Source: an uncultured Oscillospiraceae bacterium (GTDB taxonomy: Bacteria; Bacillota; Clostridia; Oscillospirales; Oscillospiraceae). Taken from it: a DNA stretch of 64,000 bases. Numbering within the stretch: position 1 is the stretch's first letter; every line of letters begins with the position of its first letter. The notes under the pieces are model-generated. The model saw only the letters and a program-made list of their open reading frames with translations, had not been told where the DNA came from and ran no database searches. This document shows positions 31,915-39,924 of this stretch, in pieces. Location of the stretch: assembly GCA_934591845.1 (NCBI GenBank), contig CAKTPO010000002.1:1-64000 (forward strand). The letters are read 5' to 3'. The translations under genes were made by a program, and so were the position numbers.

Positions 31915-32396
31915 GCGCCTGGGGGGAGTTCCTGAAAAAGAACCGCTATGTGCTGCTGGTGCTGCTGTGCGGGTTGGTGCTGCTGTGCTGGCCCCAGGAG
32001 AACAAGCAGCCGCAAAATCCGGAAAAGCAGCAGGAGCAAAGCCCGGGGGAAGATCTGGAAAAGCGGTTGGAGGCGGTTCTGGGGCAGGTGTCCGGTGTGG
32101 GAATGGTGCGGGTCTTGCTCACAAAATCCTCCTCGGAAACCACCCTGTATCAGACAGACGAAGCGGAAGTGCGGGAGGAGCATGGGGGCAATGTCCGCAG
32201 GGAAACGGTGCTTGTTACCGATGGCAGCCGCCAACAAACCGGCCTTGTCCAGAAGATTCAGGCCCCCAGCTATCGGGGGGCCCTGGTGGTTTGCCAGGGT
32301 GGGGATGTTCCGGCGGTGCGGCTGGCAGTAGTAGAGGCGGTGGCAGGGGTTACGGGCCTTTCCACCAATCGAATTACGGTGCTGAAAATGAAGTAG
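31899..32396 (+). CDS. spoIIIAG: Stage III sporulation protein AG
   Basis: 165 residues from a TTG that has AAAGGAG eight bases upstream; a GTG three codons earlier lies on that site itself. One membrane helix (YVLLVLLCGLVLLCWP) and a Gln/Pro/Glu linker lead to the ring-building domain (LEAVLGQVSGVGMVRVLLT, YRGALVVCQGGDVPAVRLAV). AG forms the large ring of the feeding-tube channel in the intermembrane space. Confidence 0.92.
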   Translation: MAGRLSAWGEFLKKNRYVLLVLLCGLVLLCWPQENKQPQNPEKQQEQSPGEDLEKRLEAVLGQVSGVGMVRVLLTKSSSETTLYQTDEAEVREEHGGNVRRETVLVTDGSRQQTGLVQKIQAPSYRGALVVCQGGDVPAVRLAVVEAVAGVTGLSTNRITVLKMK

Positions 32397-32409
32397 GGAG
32401 GGCGATTTT

Positions 32410-32967
32410 GTGAAAATTTGGAAGAAGAATCTGATTGCGGCGGCGATTCTGGTGACGGTCTGTGCCGGTATCTACGTAAACTGGCTCTATGCCGGGGGCA
32501 GGCAGACCCAGACCCTCAGTGACACGCTGGATACCCAGAAGGTGATGAGCGATGAGGATTTGGCAGTCTCAGAGGACATGGCGGCCATTATGGCAGGGGA
32601 GGACCCGACCACCACCGCCGAGAGCTACTTTGCGGCGGTGCGGCTGTCCCGGCAGCAGGCCCGGGATGATGCTATCAATCTGTTGCAGGAGGCCGCCAGC
32701 ATTTCCGGTGACAGCAAGGCAGCGGAATCTGCGGCGGATTTGGAAGACATTGTGCAGACCGCCCTCAGCGAGGCCCAGATCGAAAGCCTGGTCATTGCCA
32801 AGGGCTACGCCGACTGTGTGGCCTATATGACGAATGAAGGCATCTCCGTAGCGGTGGCCGCCCCGGAAGGCGGCTTGCAGCAGCAGGATGTGGCGGTGAT
32901 CGCCGATGTGGTGATGAGCCAGTCCGGCTACGGCCTGGACACCATCCGGGTGGTAGAGGTCCAGTGA
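32410..32967 (+). CDS. spoIIIAH: Stage III sporulation protein AH
   Basis: 185 residues with a GTG start (GGGAGGG upstream). One membrane helix (LIAAAILVTVCAGIYVNWLY), a flexible linker (about 30-65) and a YscJ/FliF-like ring domain (LIVIAKGY-type segment ESLVIAKGYADCVAYMT). AH binds SpoIIQ across the septum. It is the last gene of the operon, followed by a strong terminator. Confidence 0.94.
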   Translation: MKIWKKNLIAAAILVTVCAGIYVNWLYAGGRQTQTLSDTLDTQKVMSDEDLAVSEDMAAIMAGEDPTTTAESYFAAVRLSRQQARDDAINLLQEAASISGDSKAAESAADLEDIVQTALSEAQIESLVIAKGYADCVAYMTNEGISVAVAAPEGGLQQQDVAVIADVVMSQSGYGLDTIRVVEVQ

Positions 32968-32973
32968 ACGCAA

Positions 32974-33026
32974 CCCCCTGAAACAGGTTTTGGCAAAAAC
33001 CAGAACTGTTTCAGGGGGGATTTTTT
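32974..33026 (+). terminator. Terminator of the spoIIIA operon
   Basis: A 13-bp perfect stem CCCCCTGAAACAG / CTGTTTCAGGGGG with a 19-nt loop, followed by GATTTTTT. Confidence 0.9.
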
Positions 33027-33175
33027 GCGAAATCCGGAAAAATAACGAATTTTTGTTCGAAAGAAGAAATTTATCAGGGAGGAATAGGCTTTTCTTGGGA
33101 AAAATAGGGGTGGAAATCCGGCTGCTTTTATGGTATTATATACTGAAATAAGTATGTAAAGGAGGAAACGGCCAT

Positions 33176-34006
33176 ATGAATTGGCTCCAAAGTATGTTGT
33201 ATGGATTCCTGTCCGGTGTGGCGGAGGTCCTGCCGATTTCTTCCAGAGCCCATGGCATTTTGCTGCTGAAGATTTTCGGAGCTTCCGGCAACAGCAATCT
33301 GATGCTGCTCATGCTCCATGCTGCCCTGCTTGCGGCGCTGCATGTATCCAGCCGCACCCATCTGACCAGGATCCGTCGGGCCCTGGCCCTGGCCCGGATC
33401 CCCAAGAAAAAACGCCGCCGTCCCCTGGATTTGAAAAGTCTCATGGATTTTAAGCTCCTGCGGACCATGGCCCTGCCCATTATTCTGGCCTATTGCTTTT
33501 ACAATAGCCTGTCTTTCCTGGTGGGAAGTCTTCTGGCCATTGCGGCGTTTTTGTTCCTCAACGGATTGATTCTGTATATCCCCCAGTTTTTCCCTACAGG
33601 GAATAAAGACTCCCGGAATATGAGCCGGGTGGAGGGGCTGCTCATCGGCTTGGGCGGGGCTCTTTCTGTCCTGCCGGGCATTTCCGGCATTGGCGCCATG
33701 GTCTCTGTCAGCTCTATTTGCGGCGTGGACAGAAGCTACGCCCTGGATAATGCCCTGATGGCCTCCATGGTGATTTCCGCTGCCATGGTGGTCAGTGATG
33801 CCGTCCGGCTGGTTGCCGGAGGCTTTGGAGGGGTTACGTTCCGCATTGTGCTGGTATATCTGACCTCGGCCCTGGCCAGCTTCCTGGGCGGGCTCCTGGG
33901 GGTAAAGCTCCTGAAAAAGACTGTTGGAGAGCGTGGATTTTCCTTCTTCGCCTTTTACTGCTGGGGCCTGAGCCTGTTTACATTCTTCTTGAATCTTGTG
34001 GCCTGA
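33176..34006 (+). CDS. Undecaprenyl-diphosphatase-like membrane protein (divergent UppP)
   Basis: 276 residues with about eight hydrophobic segments. The first UppP motif is kept (E17-VLPISS, H26), but the second, normally PGxSRSG, reads P167-GISGIG, so the catalytic Arg is replaced by Gly171. A basic insertion (RIPKKKRRRPLD) lies in the loop at about 75-87. UppP recycles undecaprenyl pyrophosphate for cell-wall synthesis; with the Arg missing this copy may be inactive or act on another lipid. AAAGGAGG lies 11 bp before the ATG. It sits between the spoIIIA operon and ftsK/spoIIIE, so a sporulation link is possible. Confidence 0.8.
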   Translation: MNWLQSMLYGFLSGVAEVLPISSRAHGILLLKIFGASGNSNLMLLMLHAALLAALHVSSRTHLTRIRRALALARIPKKKRRRPLDLKSLMDFKLLRTMALPIILAYCFYNSLSFLVGSLLAIAAFLFLNGLILYIPQFFPTGNKDSRNMSRVEGLLIGLGGALSVLPGISGIGAMVSVSSICGVDRSYALDNALMASMVISAAMVVSDAVRLVAGGFGGVTFRIVLVYLTSALASFLGGLLGVKLLKKTVGERGFSFFAFYCWGLSLFTFFLNLVA

Positions 34007-34020
34007 TGGGAGGAATTTCA

Positions 34021-36762
34021 ATGGCACAAAAGAAGCCTTCGACCCGGGCGGATGAAGCCGCCGCCAAATCTAAAAACAAATCCGCCGCTGGGAAACCCAG
34101 CGGCAAATCTACCCCTCCGAAGAAGCGTGCTCCGGAGAAAGTGAAAAAAAGCAACCAGGATTTTGCCGGTGGCCTGGCCCCCAATGTCCTGTTTGCCTTC
34201 CTCAGCCTCGTCCTGTTTATCCTGTTTCTGGTCATTGCGGTGAATCCGGACGGTGCTTTGCTCAGAGCCATGAAATCCGTGATTCTGGGTCTGCTTGGCC
34301 AAATTGGATTTTATTTCTTCATTCCCGCTTTTTTGTATCTGTTTTTCATCCAGACCTTTGGAAGAAAGCACGCCCCTACCATGCGCAGCATCTGCCTTAT
34401 TGCCTTTGTGCTGCTCAGCGGCAGCATTTACCATCTGGCAGTGCAGCGCCAGGGCATGGCCGAGGGCCTTGCCGTGATTCCGGATTTGTATACAGGGGGC
34501 ATGGATGGCCGCACCGGCGGCGTGCTGTGCGGCGGGCTAGCCATGCTGCTGCGCTGGTCCTGCGGCAATGTGATTTCCTACCTGATTCTGGGTATTGCTG
34601 CCGTACTGACCCTCCTTGGCTCCATGCAGATCACCATTCCCAGCATCGTCCGGGCCATTGCCAACCGGCCCAGAGAACTGTTGGATGAGGGAGAGGAAGA
34701 CGACTATATGGAGCCTGCGGCGGCGGTGGTGAACCACCTGGCCAACAAGCGCATGGAGCAAAAGCGCCGCAAACAGGCTCCTCAGCCTATTTCCCAACCC
34801 CTGCCTGAGAAAACCGAGGCCCCGGCCCAGCCCAAAAAGCAGACCAGGCAGGAGCCCCGGCCAGAGCCCCGGGCAGAGCAGGAAGCCCCGCTTCCCTCTA
34901 CCGGTACTCCCTCCCGGGCTGCGGATGTGATGAATACCGTTGACTTGGATATTGATGCCCCCATGTATCCGGCCTCCAAGGGCATCCCTGTGGAGAAGGA
35001 GACTGCTGAGCTGGAACCGGAGGAGCCTGTGCGCCGCCGGGAGCCGGAACCCATTCCCCAGGAAATGCCGCCCTTTGTAAAGCGCCGGGAGCCTGCGCCG
35101 GAGAAGCCTAAAAAACCGGCTGCCGCCAAAGTTCCTGCCCCCGAAACCGGGGACACCGGGGAGAAACCCGGCAAGGTCACCACCAAAGATGCTGCGGAGT
35201 CTGCCCGCCAGGTGGCGGCGGAAATCGCCCAGAGCCAGGATTCGCCCCCCCAGGCCTACAGCTTCCCGCCCCTGGAACTTCTGCGCCGCCCTGTGGGGGC
35301 CAGTTCCGACGGAACGGAGGAAATGCGGGAGAATTCCAGGCGGCTTAACGAGACTCTGGCAAGTTTCCGTATTGATGCCCATATTATCAATGTCACCCGG
35401 GGACCCAGTGTCACCCGGTATGAGGTGGAGCTTGATAAGGGCGTACGGCTGAGCAAGCTGACCTCCTGCGCCGATGACATTGCCCTGAGCCTGGGTGCTT
35501 CCGGCGTTCGTATTGCCGCCGTTCCCGGCAAAATCTCCATTGTGGGCATTGAGGTTCCCAACCGTACCGTGACCACGGTCTCTCTGCGGGAGGTGGTGGA
35601 CTCTCCGGAGTTTGCCAGAGCAAAGTCCAAATCCTCTTTCTCTGTGGGCAAGGATATTGGCGGCAACTGCATTGTGGGCAACATTGCAAAAATGCCCCAT
35701 ATGCTCATTGCCGGTACCACCGGTTCCGGTAAATCCGTGTGCATGAATTCCATCATCATTAGCCTCCTGTACAAGGCAGGCCCCGAGGATGTCAAGCTCA
35801 TTATGGTAGACCCCAAAATGGTGGAATTGGGCATTTACAACGGCATTCCCCACCTGCTGATTCCCGTGGTCACCGACCCTAAAAAGGCCGCCGGGTCCCT
35901 GCAATGGGCGGTTACGGAAATGCTGCGGCGGTATAAACTCATGTCTGACGTGGGCGTCCGGGATCTGGAATCCTACAACAGCATTATGATGTCTGAAGAA
36001 GACGGCCAGAAGCTGCCCCAGATCATTGTCATCATTGACGAGTTGGCAGACCTGATGCTGGTGGCCGCCAAAGAGGTGGAGGACTCCATCTGCCGCATTG
36101 CCCAGATGGGCCGTGCCGCCGGAATGCACCTGATCATCGCCACCCAGCGGCCTTCTGCCGATGTGATCACCGGCCTGATGAAAGCCAATATTCCCTCCCG
36201 TATTGCGTTCTCCGTGGCCTCCGCCATGGAATCCCGGATCATTCTGGATACCCAGGGCGCGGAAAAGCTGGTAGGCAAGGGCGATATGCTCTATGCCCCC
36301 ATTGGCTGCGGCAAGCCCCTGCGGGTTCAGGGCTGCTTTGTCACCGACAGCGAGGTGGAGGCCGTGGCCGGATTCGTGAAAGAACACTATCTGGCAGATT
36401 ACAACCAGCAGGTTTTGGAGGAAATTGAGAAAAAGGCCCAGCAGACCGGAAAATCCGGCAAGGGCGCATCGGTGTCTGACCCGGAACCCACAGATGGGGA
36501 GCTGGAGGGGGATGAGATGCTCCCGGCAGCAGTGGAGGTCATTCTGGAGACCGGACAGGCTTCCGTCTCCATGCTCCAACGCAGACTCAAGCTGGGTTAT
36601 GCCCGGGCTGCCCGTATTGTGGACGAAATGGAAGAAAAGGGCATCGTAGGCCCCTTCCAGGGCTCCAAGCCCCGGGCCATCCTGATCACCAAAGAAGAAT
36701 GGGCCGCCCGCAACGGCGACATGCCGGAAGACGACCCTATGTCGGAAGACGAAGAACTCTAA
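34021..36762 (+). CDS. DNA translocase FtsK/SpoIIIE
   Basis: 913 residues. A basic Lys/Ser/Pro-rich N-terminus (1-48) precedes four or so membrane helices (about 55-215), a Pro/Glu/Arg-rich linker (about 240-410), then the RecA-like motor with G565-TTGSGKS (Walker A), IIVIIDELADLM (Walker B) and the GRAAGMHLIIATQRPS motif. The C-terminal gamma winged helix (AAVEVILETGQASVSMLQRRLKLGYARAARIVDEME, quoted for its repeated helices) reads SRS/KOPS sequences. It pumps the chromosome into the forespore and clears septal DNA. GGGAGG precedes the ATG. FtsK versus SpoIIIE cannot be decided by sequence alone. Confidence 0.95.
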   Translation: MAQKKPSTRADEAAAKSKNKSAAGKPSGKSTPPKKRAPEKVKKSNQDFAGGLAPNVLFAFLSLVLFILFLVIAVNPDGALLRAMKSVILGLLGQIGFYFFIPAFLYLFFIQTFGRKHAPTMRSICLIAFVLLSGSIYHLAVQRQGMAEGLAVIPDLYTGGMDGRTGGVLCGGLAMLLRWSCGNVISYLILGIAAVLTLLGSMQITIPSIVRAIANRPRELLDEGEEDDYMEPAAAVVNHLANKRMEQKRRKQAPQPISQPLPEKTEAPAQPKKQTRQEPRPEPRAEQEAPLPSTGTPSRAADVMNTVDLDIDAPMYPASKGIPVEKETAELEPEEPVRRREPEPIPQEMPPFVKRREPAPEKPKKPAAAKVPAPETGDTGEKPGKVTTKDAAESARQVAAEIAQSQDSPPQAYSFPPLELLRRPVGASSDGTEEMRENSRRLNETLASFRIDAHIINVTRGPSVTRYEVELDKGVRLSKLTSCADDIALSLGASGVRIAAVPGKISIVGIEVPNRTVTTVSLREVVDSPEFARAKSKSSFSVGKDIGGNCIVGNIAKMPHMLIAGTTGSGKSVCMNSIIISLLYKAGPEDVKLIMVDPKMVELGIYNGIPHLLIPVVTDPKKAAGSLQWAVTEMLRRYKLMSDVGVRDLESYNSIMMSEEDGQKLPQIIVIIDELADLMLVAAKEVEDSICRIAQMGRAAGMHLIIATQRPSADVITGLMKANIPSRIAFSVASAMESRIILDTQGAEKLVGKGDMLYAPIGCGKPLRVQGCFVTDSEVEAVAGFVKEHYLADYNQQVLEEIEKKAQQTGKSGKGASVSDPEPTDGELEGDEMLPAAVEVILETGQASVSMLQRRLKLGYARAARIVDEMEEKGIVGPFQGSKPRAILITKEEWAARNGDMPEDDPMSEDEEL

Positions 36763-36815
36763 TGAAACCGGCCAAAGCTGACGGCAAGAGCTGAAGGCTA
36801 AAAGCTTCCGGCAAA

Positions 36816-36863
36816 AGCTTCCCCTCCGGGGAAGCTGGCAGGGCGCAGCCCTGACTGATGAGG
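36816..36863. repeat. Repeat family C, left copy
   Basis: A 48-nt unit that starts with a perfect hairpin (AGCTTCCCC/GGGGAAGCT) and ends GACTGATGAGG. It occurs in inverted orientation, identical, at 39,527-39,574. Confidence 0.8.
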
Positions 36864-36930
36864 CAGCGGGGCAGCGTAAAGCATTCCAGAAACAAAGGGC
36901 GAATCCGTACAAACGCAACTTCAATATAAC

Positions 36931-37018
36931 GTCCTTAGAATACCCCGGTTGAAAACGACCGCCCACCAGCGAAACCGTAGGGAACGGCCTATGTGCCGTT
37001 CCGCACCCGAAAGGACGG
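36931..37018. repeat. Repeat family A, left copy
   Basis: An 88-nt unit centred on the palindrome GGAACGGC-CTATGT-GCCGTTCC. Inverted copy at 39,112-39,199, and shorter copies at 39,262-39,290 and 39,617-39,658. Confidence 0.8.
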
Positions 37019-37056
37019 AACCGTTCCCGACGAAAAACAGAAACGTCCCCCCGTAC

Positions 37057-37182
37057 TGTCATTCCGACCGCAGCGCCAGCGGAGTGGAGGAATCCACCAC
37101 GTGGCAGAAAAGTACCACCACAAGGTAAAATCTGCCACTTGAGAAGATTCCTCGACTCCGTTTCACTACGCTCGGAATGACA
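37057..37182. repeat. Repeat family B (MITE-like), left copy
   Basis: 126 bp with terminal inverted repeats TGTCATTCCGA / TCGGAATGACA. An inverted relative lies at 39,342-39,465. It has no coding capacity. Elements with these ends are scattered widely in bacterial genomes. Confidence 0.8.
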
Positions 37183-37224
37183 AACGGGGGGCGTTTGCGC
37201 TTCTCCAAACATGTCCTACCCACA

Positions 37225-37258
37225 AAACCCCCGGCGGCAATTTTGCCGCCGGGGGTTG
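37225..37258 (-). terminator. Terminator of the surface protein gene
   Basis: CCCCCGGCGGCAA and TTGCCGCCGGGGG with a tiny loop, then TTTTGTG on the minus strand. Confidence 0.85.
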
Positions 37259-37269
37259 CATGAAATCCA

Positions 37270-38922
37270 TCACTTGAGGATCCCGCTGATGTCTTTGCTT
37301 TCCAGGGTGAAGGTCACCTGGTCTCCCTCATGGGTCAGGGTGACAGTGCCGGTGCCGGAGGCCAGGAGGTCAGAAAGGGCAAACCCGGACTGGGCCCCGT
37401 TGGTGACGAACCGGATCTCCGTAATGCCCTGGGCCTCCAACTGCCGCAGGCTCTCGGTGGTGCCATGGAGGGAGGCGTTGTCTGCCTGAACCGTCACAGT
37501 GAGCACCCCGTCCTTTTGCTGCGCCTGGTAGGTCAGGCTCTGGCCCTCAGGGCCGGTGACCCAGTAGGGGCTTTGCTGTGTGGGTACCTGGGTGTCCTGC
37601 TGGGTGGTCGCTTCTAGCTTGGTGCCCTTGGCCGTCCGGGTGTCCGTAACGGTGCAGCCCGGGTGGGCGCAATGGGCGGTTTCCGTGCCGTCGGCTTCCG
37701 TGGTGGCATCGTTGTTGTAAACATAGGTTTCAAACTGATGCCCCAGTGCCGGGATCTCCTGGGTTTTGGTGTGTGTGGACTGTGTTTGACAGGTGTAGGT
37801 TTTTACGCCGGGGGTCGTACAGGTGGCAGGGGTGGTTACCGTGCCGCCGTCCCAGTTGTGGTTGCCATTGGGATTATAGAGGATCTTGGTCGGTACACCG
37901 GTTTTCATATCGGCACCGGGGGCGTAGTACTGAATCGTTCCCTCGTTTAGCTTGCTGGGATCCTGGGGAAGCTCTGCGCCGTCTTGCCCCAACTTACCGC
38001 CGTCGCCGATCCCGGCACCTGTTCCAAAGTCGTTATATTTTTCACCGCCCTGCACCTTCACCTGTGCATCATTGGAGACGGTAATATCCGTGCCAGCACG
38101 CTTTTCGCCGCCGCCGATGCCTGCGCCTCCAGCGCTGCCGGTGGCGTTCACTTCGCCGCCGGAGACGGTAATACCCGTGCCAGCACCCCCATTACCGCCG
38201 CCGATGCCTGCGCCTTTAGGACCGCCGGTGGCGGTTACCGTGCCGCCGAAGACTTCAATATCCGTGCCGTCACCACCCATACCGCCGCCGATACCTGCGC
38301 CAGCATTGCCGCCGGTGGCGGTTACCGTGCCATTCTCAATGTTAATGATGCTGCCATTACCAAGTAAACCGCCGCCGATGCCTGCACTTGAATCGCCGCC
38401 GGTGGCGGTTACTTTGTCGCCGGAGATGGTAATACCAGTGCCATTACCCATAACGTCGCCGCCGATGCCTGCACCACCAGAGCCGCCGTTGGCCGTGAGG
38501 GTGCCATCCTTATCTTTGTCCGTAATGGTCAGGGTGCCGGTGTTGTCCTTTTCCACACCGGCGTGGTCAGAGCCGCTTTGAACACTATTATTTCCTTCCA
38601 GCTCGATGTTTACGTTGCCAGAGGTAGAGATGGCCGCCCCATTATCGGTCTTAATGTTGACATTGTTCAGGGTCACGTTGGCGGTGGCATTTTCCGCTGC
38701 TGTGATGGTAACGGTGTTGTCTGTCGTCCCGCTGCTGGTGATGACGGGATTAGTGTCTACTTTTGGGGTACTTCCCGCCTGGGAAACGGTCTGGTCCGTA
38801 CCCGGAGCAGCATTGACAGTAATATTGCCGTCTTTCAGATCCCAGTCTTTCGCCAGGACGAAGTTGGGGATAAAGGCCCCCAGCAGCACCAGGGACAGCA
38901 ATCGGGTCATGATTTTTTTCAT
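37270..38922 (-). CDS. Secreted glycine-rich repeat protein
   Basis: 550 residues. A cleavable signal peptide (1-24, ending VLA) precedes a beta-rich N-terminal part, then five tandem units of 29 residues at about 151-294, each of the type AGIGGG-x6-GTxIxVSGGxVTATGG, which should fold as a right-handed beta-solenoid. Next comes a Cys-containing module (TTPATCTTPGVKTYTCQTQ, GHQFE, TAHCAHPGCT) found in many gut Firmicutes surface proteins, and a C-terminal Gln/Thr-rich beta domain. There is no LPXTG or SLH anchor, so it may be released or bound by an unknown way. GGAGG precedes the ATG. The gene lies between arrays of inverted repeats. Confidence 0.85.
   Translation of the reverse strand: MKKIMTRLLSLVLLGAFIPNFVLAKDWDLKDGNITVNAAPGTDQTVSQAGSTPKVDTNPVITSSGTTDNTVTITAAENATANVTLNNVNIKTDNGAAISTSGNVNIELEGNNSVQSGSDHAGVEKDNTGTLTITDKDKDGTLTANGGSGGAGIGGDVMGNGTGITISGDKVTATGGDSSAGIGGGLLGNGSIINIENGTVTATGGNAGAGIGGGMGGDGTDIEVFGGTVTATGGPKGAGIGGGNGGAGTGITVSGGEVNATGSAGGAGIGGGEKRAGTDITVSNDAQVKVQGGEKYNDFGTGAGIGDGGKLGQDGAELPQDPSKLNEGTIQYYAPGADMKTGVPTKILYNPNGNHNWDGGTVTTPATCTTPGVKTYTCQTQSTHTKTQEIPALGHQFETYVYNNDATTEADGTETAHCAHPGCTVTDTRTAKGTKLEATTQQDTQVPTQQSPYWVTGPEGQSLTYQAQQKDGVLTVTVQADNASLHGTTESLRQLEAQGITEIRFVTNGAQSGFALSDLLASGTGTVTLTHEGDQVTFTLESKDISGILK
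38040..38472 (-). repeat. Five tandem 87-bp coding repeats
   Basis: DNA of the five 29-residue units; words such as GCCGCCGGTGGCGGTTAC recur in each. Such repeats can change in number by slippage or recombination. Confidence 0.7.
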
Positions 38923-39111
38923 AGAGATTCCTCCTCAGGCCGAAAAGGCCATGGCTTGTATGCCATTATTATAGAAAGAATGATCCCGGATTGCAAGGGG
39001 GATTTTCAAACTTTGGAAATCTATACAAATTCGGGATGTTTATTTTACACAATTTGTATAGGGACGGAATGGCACAATGAGGGACGTGGCTGGTTTTTGT
39101 TAGTAACAGTT

Positions 39112-39199
39112 CCGTCCTTTCAGGTGCGGAACGGCACATAGGCCGTTCCCTACGGTTTCGCTGAAAGGCGGTCGTTTTCAACCGGGGTGCTCTAAGGAC
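39112..39199. repeat. Repeat family A, inverted right copy
   Basis: Near-exact reverse complement of 36,931-37,018, including the flanking words GTCGTTTTCAACCGGGG and TCTAAGGAC. Confidence 0.8.
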
Positions 39200-39261
39200 G
39201 GGCGGGGCGGCGTTGCGCATTGCGGAAACTGTGGGCGCAAAGGTAGACATCCCGAGTCTCA

Positions 39262-39290
39262 CCGTAGGGAACGGCCTATGTGCCGTTCCG
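39262..39290. repeat. Repeat family A, short copy
   Basis: CCGTAGGGAACGGCCTATGT and the facing GCCGTTCCG, in the same orientation as 36,931-37,018. With the preceding GCGCAAAGG and CCCGAGTCTCA it is repeated in inverted form at 39,741-39,783. Confidence 0.75.
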
Positions 39291-39341
39291 CCACGTCGCA
39301 AATACAACCCGTGTGGACAAAACGGAACCACCCACCGATTA

Positions 39342-39465
39342 TGTCATTCCGAGCGGAGGAAACGGAGTCGAGGAATCTTCCCGAGTAGCTGGTTTCATCT
39401 TGTGGTGGTTCTTTGACCCACGTGGTGGATTCCTCCACTCCGCTTGCGCTGCGGTCGGAATGACA
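39342..39465. repeat. Repeat family B (MITE-like), inverted right copy
   Basis: Terminal repeats TGTCATTCCGA / TCGGAATGACA as in 37,057-37,182, body in opposite orientation with scattered differences. Confidence 0.8.
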
Positions 39466-39526
39466 AATGGGGTTGCGTTTGTACGAATTCGCCTACAGTT
39501 TCTAGAGTGTTTCAAGCCGTACCGCC

Positions 39527-39574
39527 CCTCATCAGTCAGGGCTGCGCCCTGCCAGCTTCCCCGGAGGGGAAGCT
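39527..39574. repeat. Repeat family C, inverted right copy
   Basis: Exact reverse complement of 36,816-36,863. Confidence 0.8.
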
Positions 39575-39616
39575 CTTGTACCGTGCTTTGGGGTGCGGGG
39601 GTTGTCGGGGACGATA

Positions 39617-39658
39617 CCGTCCTTTCACGTGCGGAACGGCACATAGGCCGTTCCCTAC
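39617..39658. repeat. Repeat family A, third inverted copy
   Basis: CCGTCCTTTCACGTGC then the GGAACGGC/GCCGTTCC palindrome and CTAC. Confidence 0.75.
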
Positions 39659-39704
39659 ATACTTTAACGGGCGGATACATATGAACAACGTTGGTCGCTC
39701 CAAT

Positions 39705-39737
39705 AATTGTCAATTGTCCATTGTCCATTGTCAATTT
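39705..39737. repeat. Short tandem/palindromic repeat
   Basis: AATTGTCAATTGTCC followed by ATTGTCC and ATTGTCAATT: a 7-nt unit repeated about four times, flanked by inverted AATTG words. Next to it the 39,741-39,783 segment repeats 39,234-39,275 in inverted form. Confidence 0.7.
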
Positions 39738-39867
39738 TCCTGCCGTTCCCTACAGTGAGACTCGGGATGGTTCCCTTTGCGCCTGTTGTTTTCACAATAC
39801 AGAACGCCCCTCGCCGGGGCAGGGTTTGTGATGCTCCACGCTTCCGCAGACTGGGCAGAAATCCTCA

Positions 39868-39896
39868 TTGCATAATCGTATAAATTGTGGTATACT
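39868..39896 (+). promoter_or_regulatory. Promoter of murB-whiA-dnaE
   Basis: TTGCAT, 17 bp, TATACT, with TGG before the -10. Confidence 0.8.
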
Positions 39897-39924
39897 GTAT
39901 GAGAGTTTACACCCGGAGGCGTTT

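Noticed and set aside
33046..33059. LexA-like box CGAATTTTTGTTCG upstream of the UppP-like gene
   Set aside because: One mismatch to the Gram-positive consensus, AT-rich, and about 80 bp from the likely promoter; too weak to call.
34537..37212. 891-residue minus-strand frame opposite ftsK/spoIIIE
   Set aside because: Antisense shadow; the plus-strand product has complete Walker motifs and the gamma domain.
37057..39465. CRISPR array among the repeats around the surface-protein gene
   Set aside because: Repeats are few, of different families, in both orientations and not regularly spaced; there are no cas genes.
39213..39758. Small frames in the repeat island (67-134 residues)
   Set aside because: They are translations of repeat families B and C and lack ribosome binding sites.
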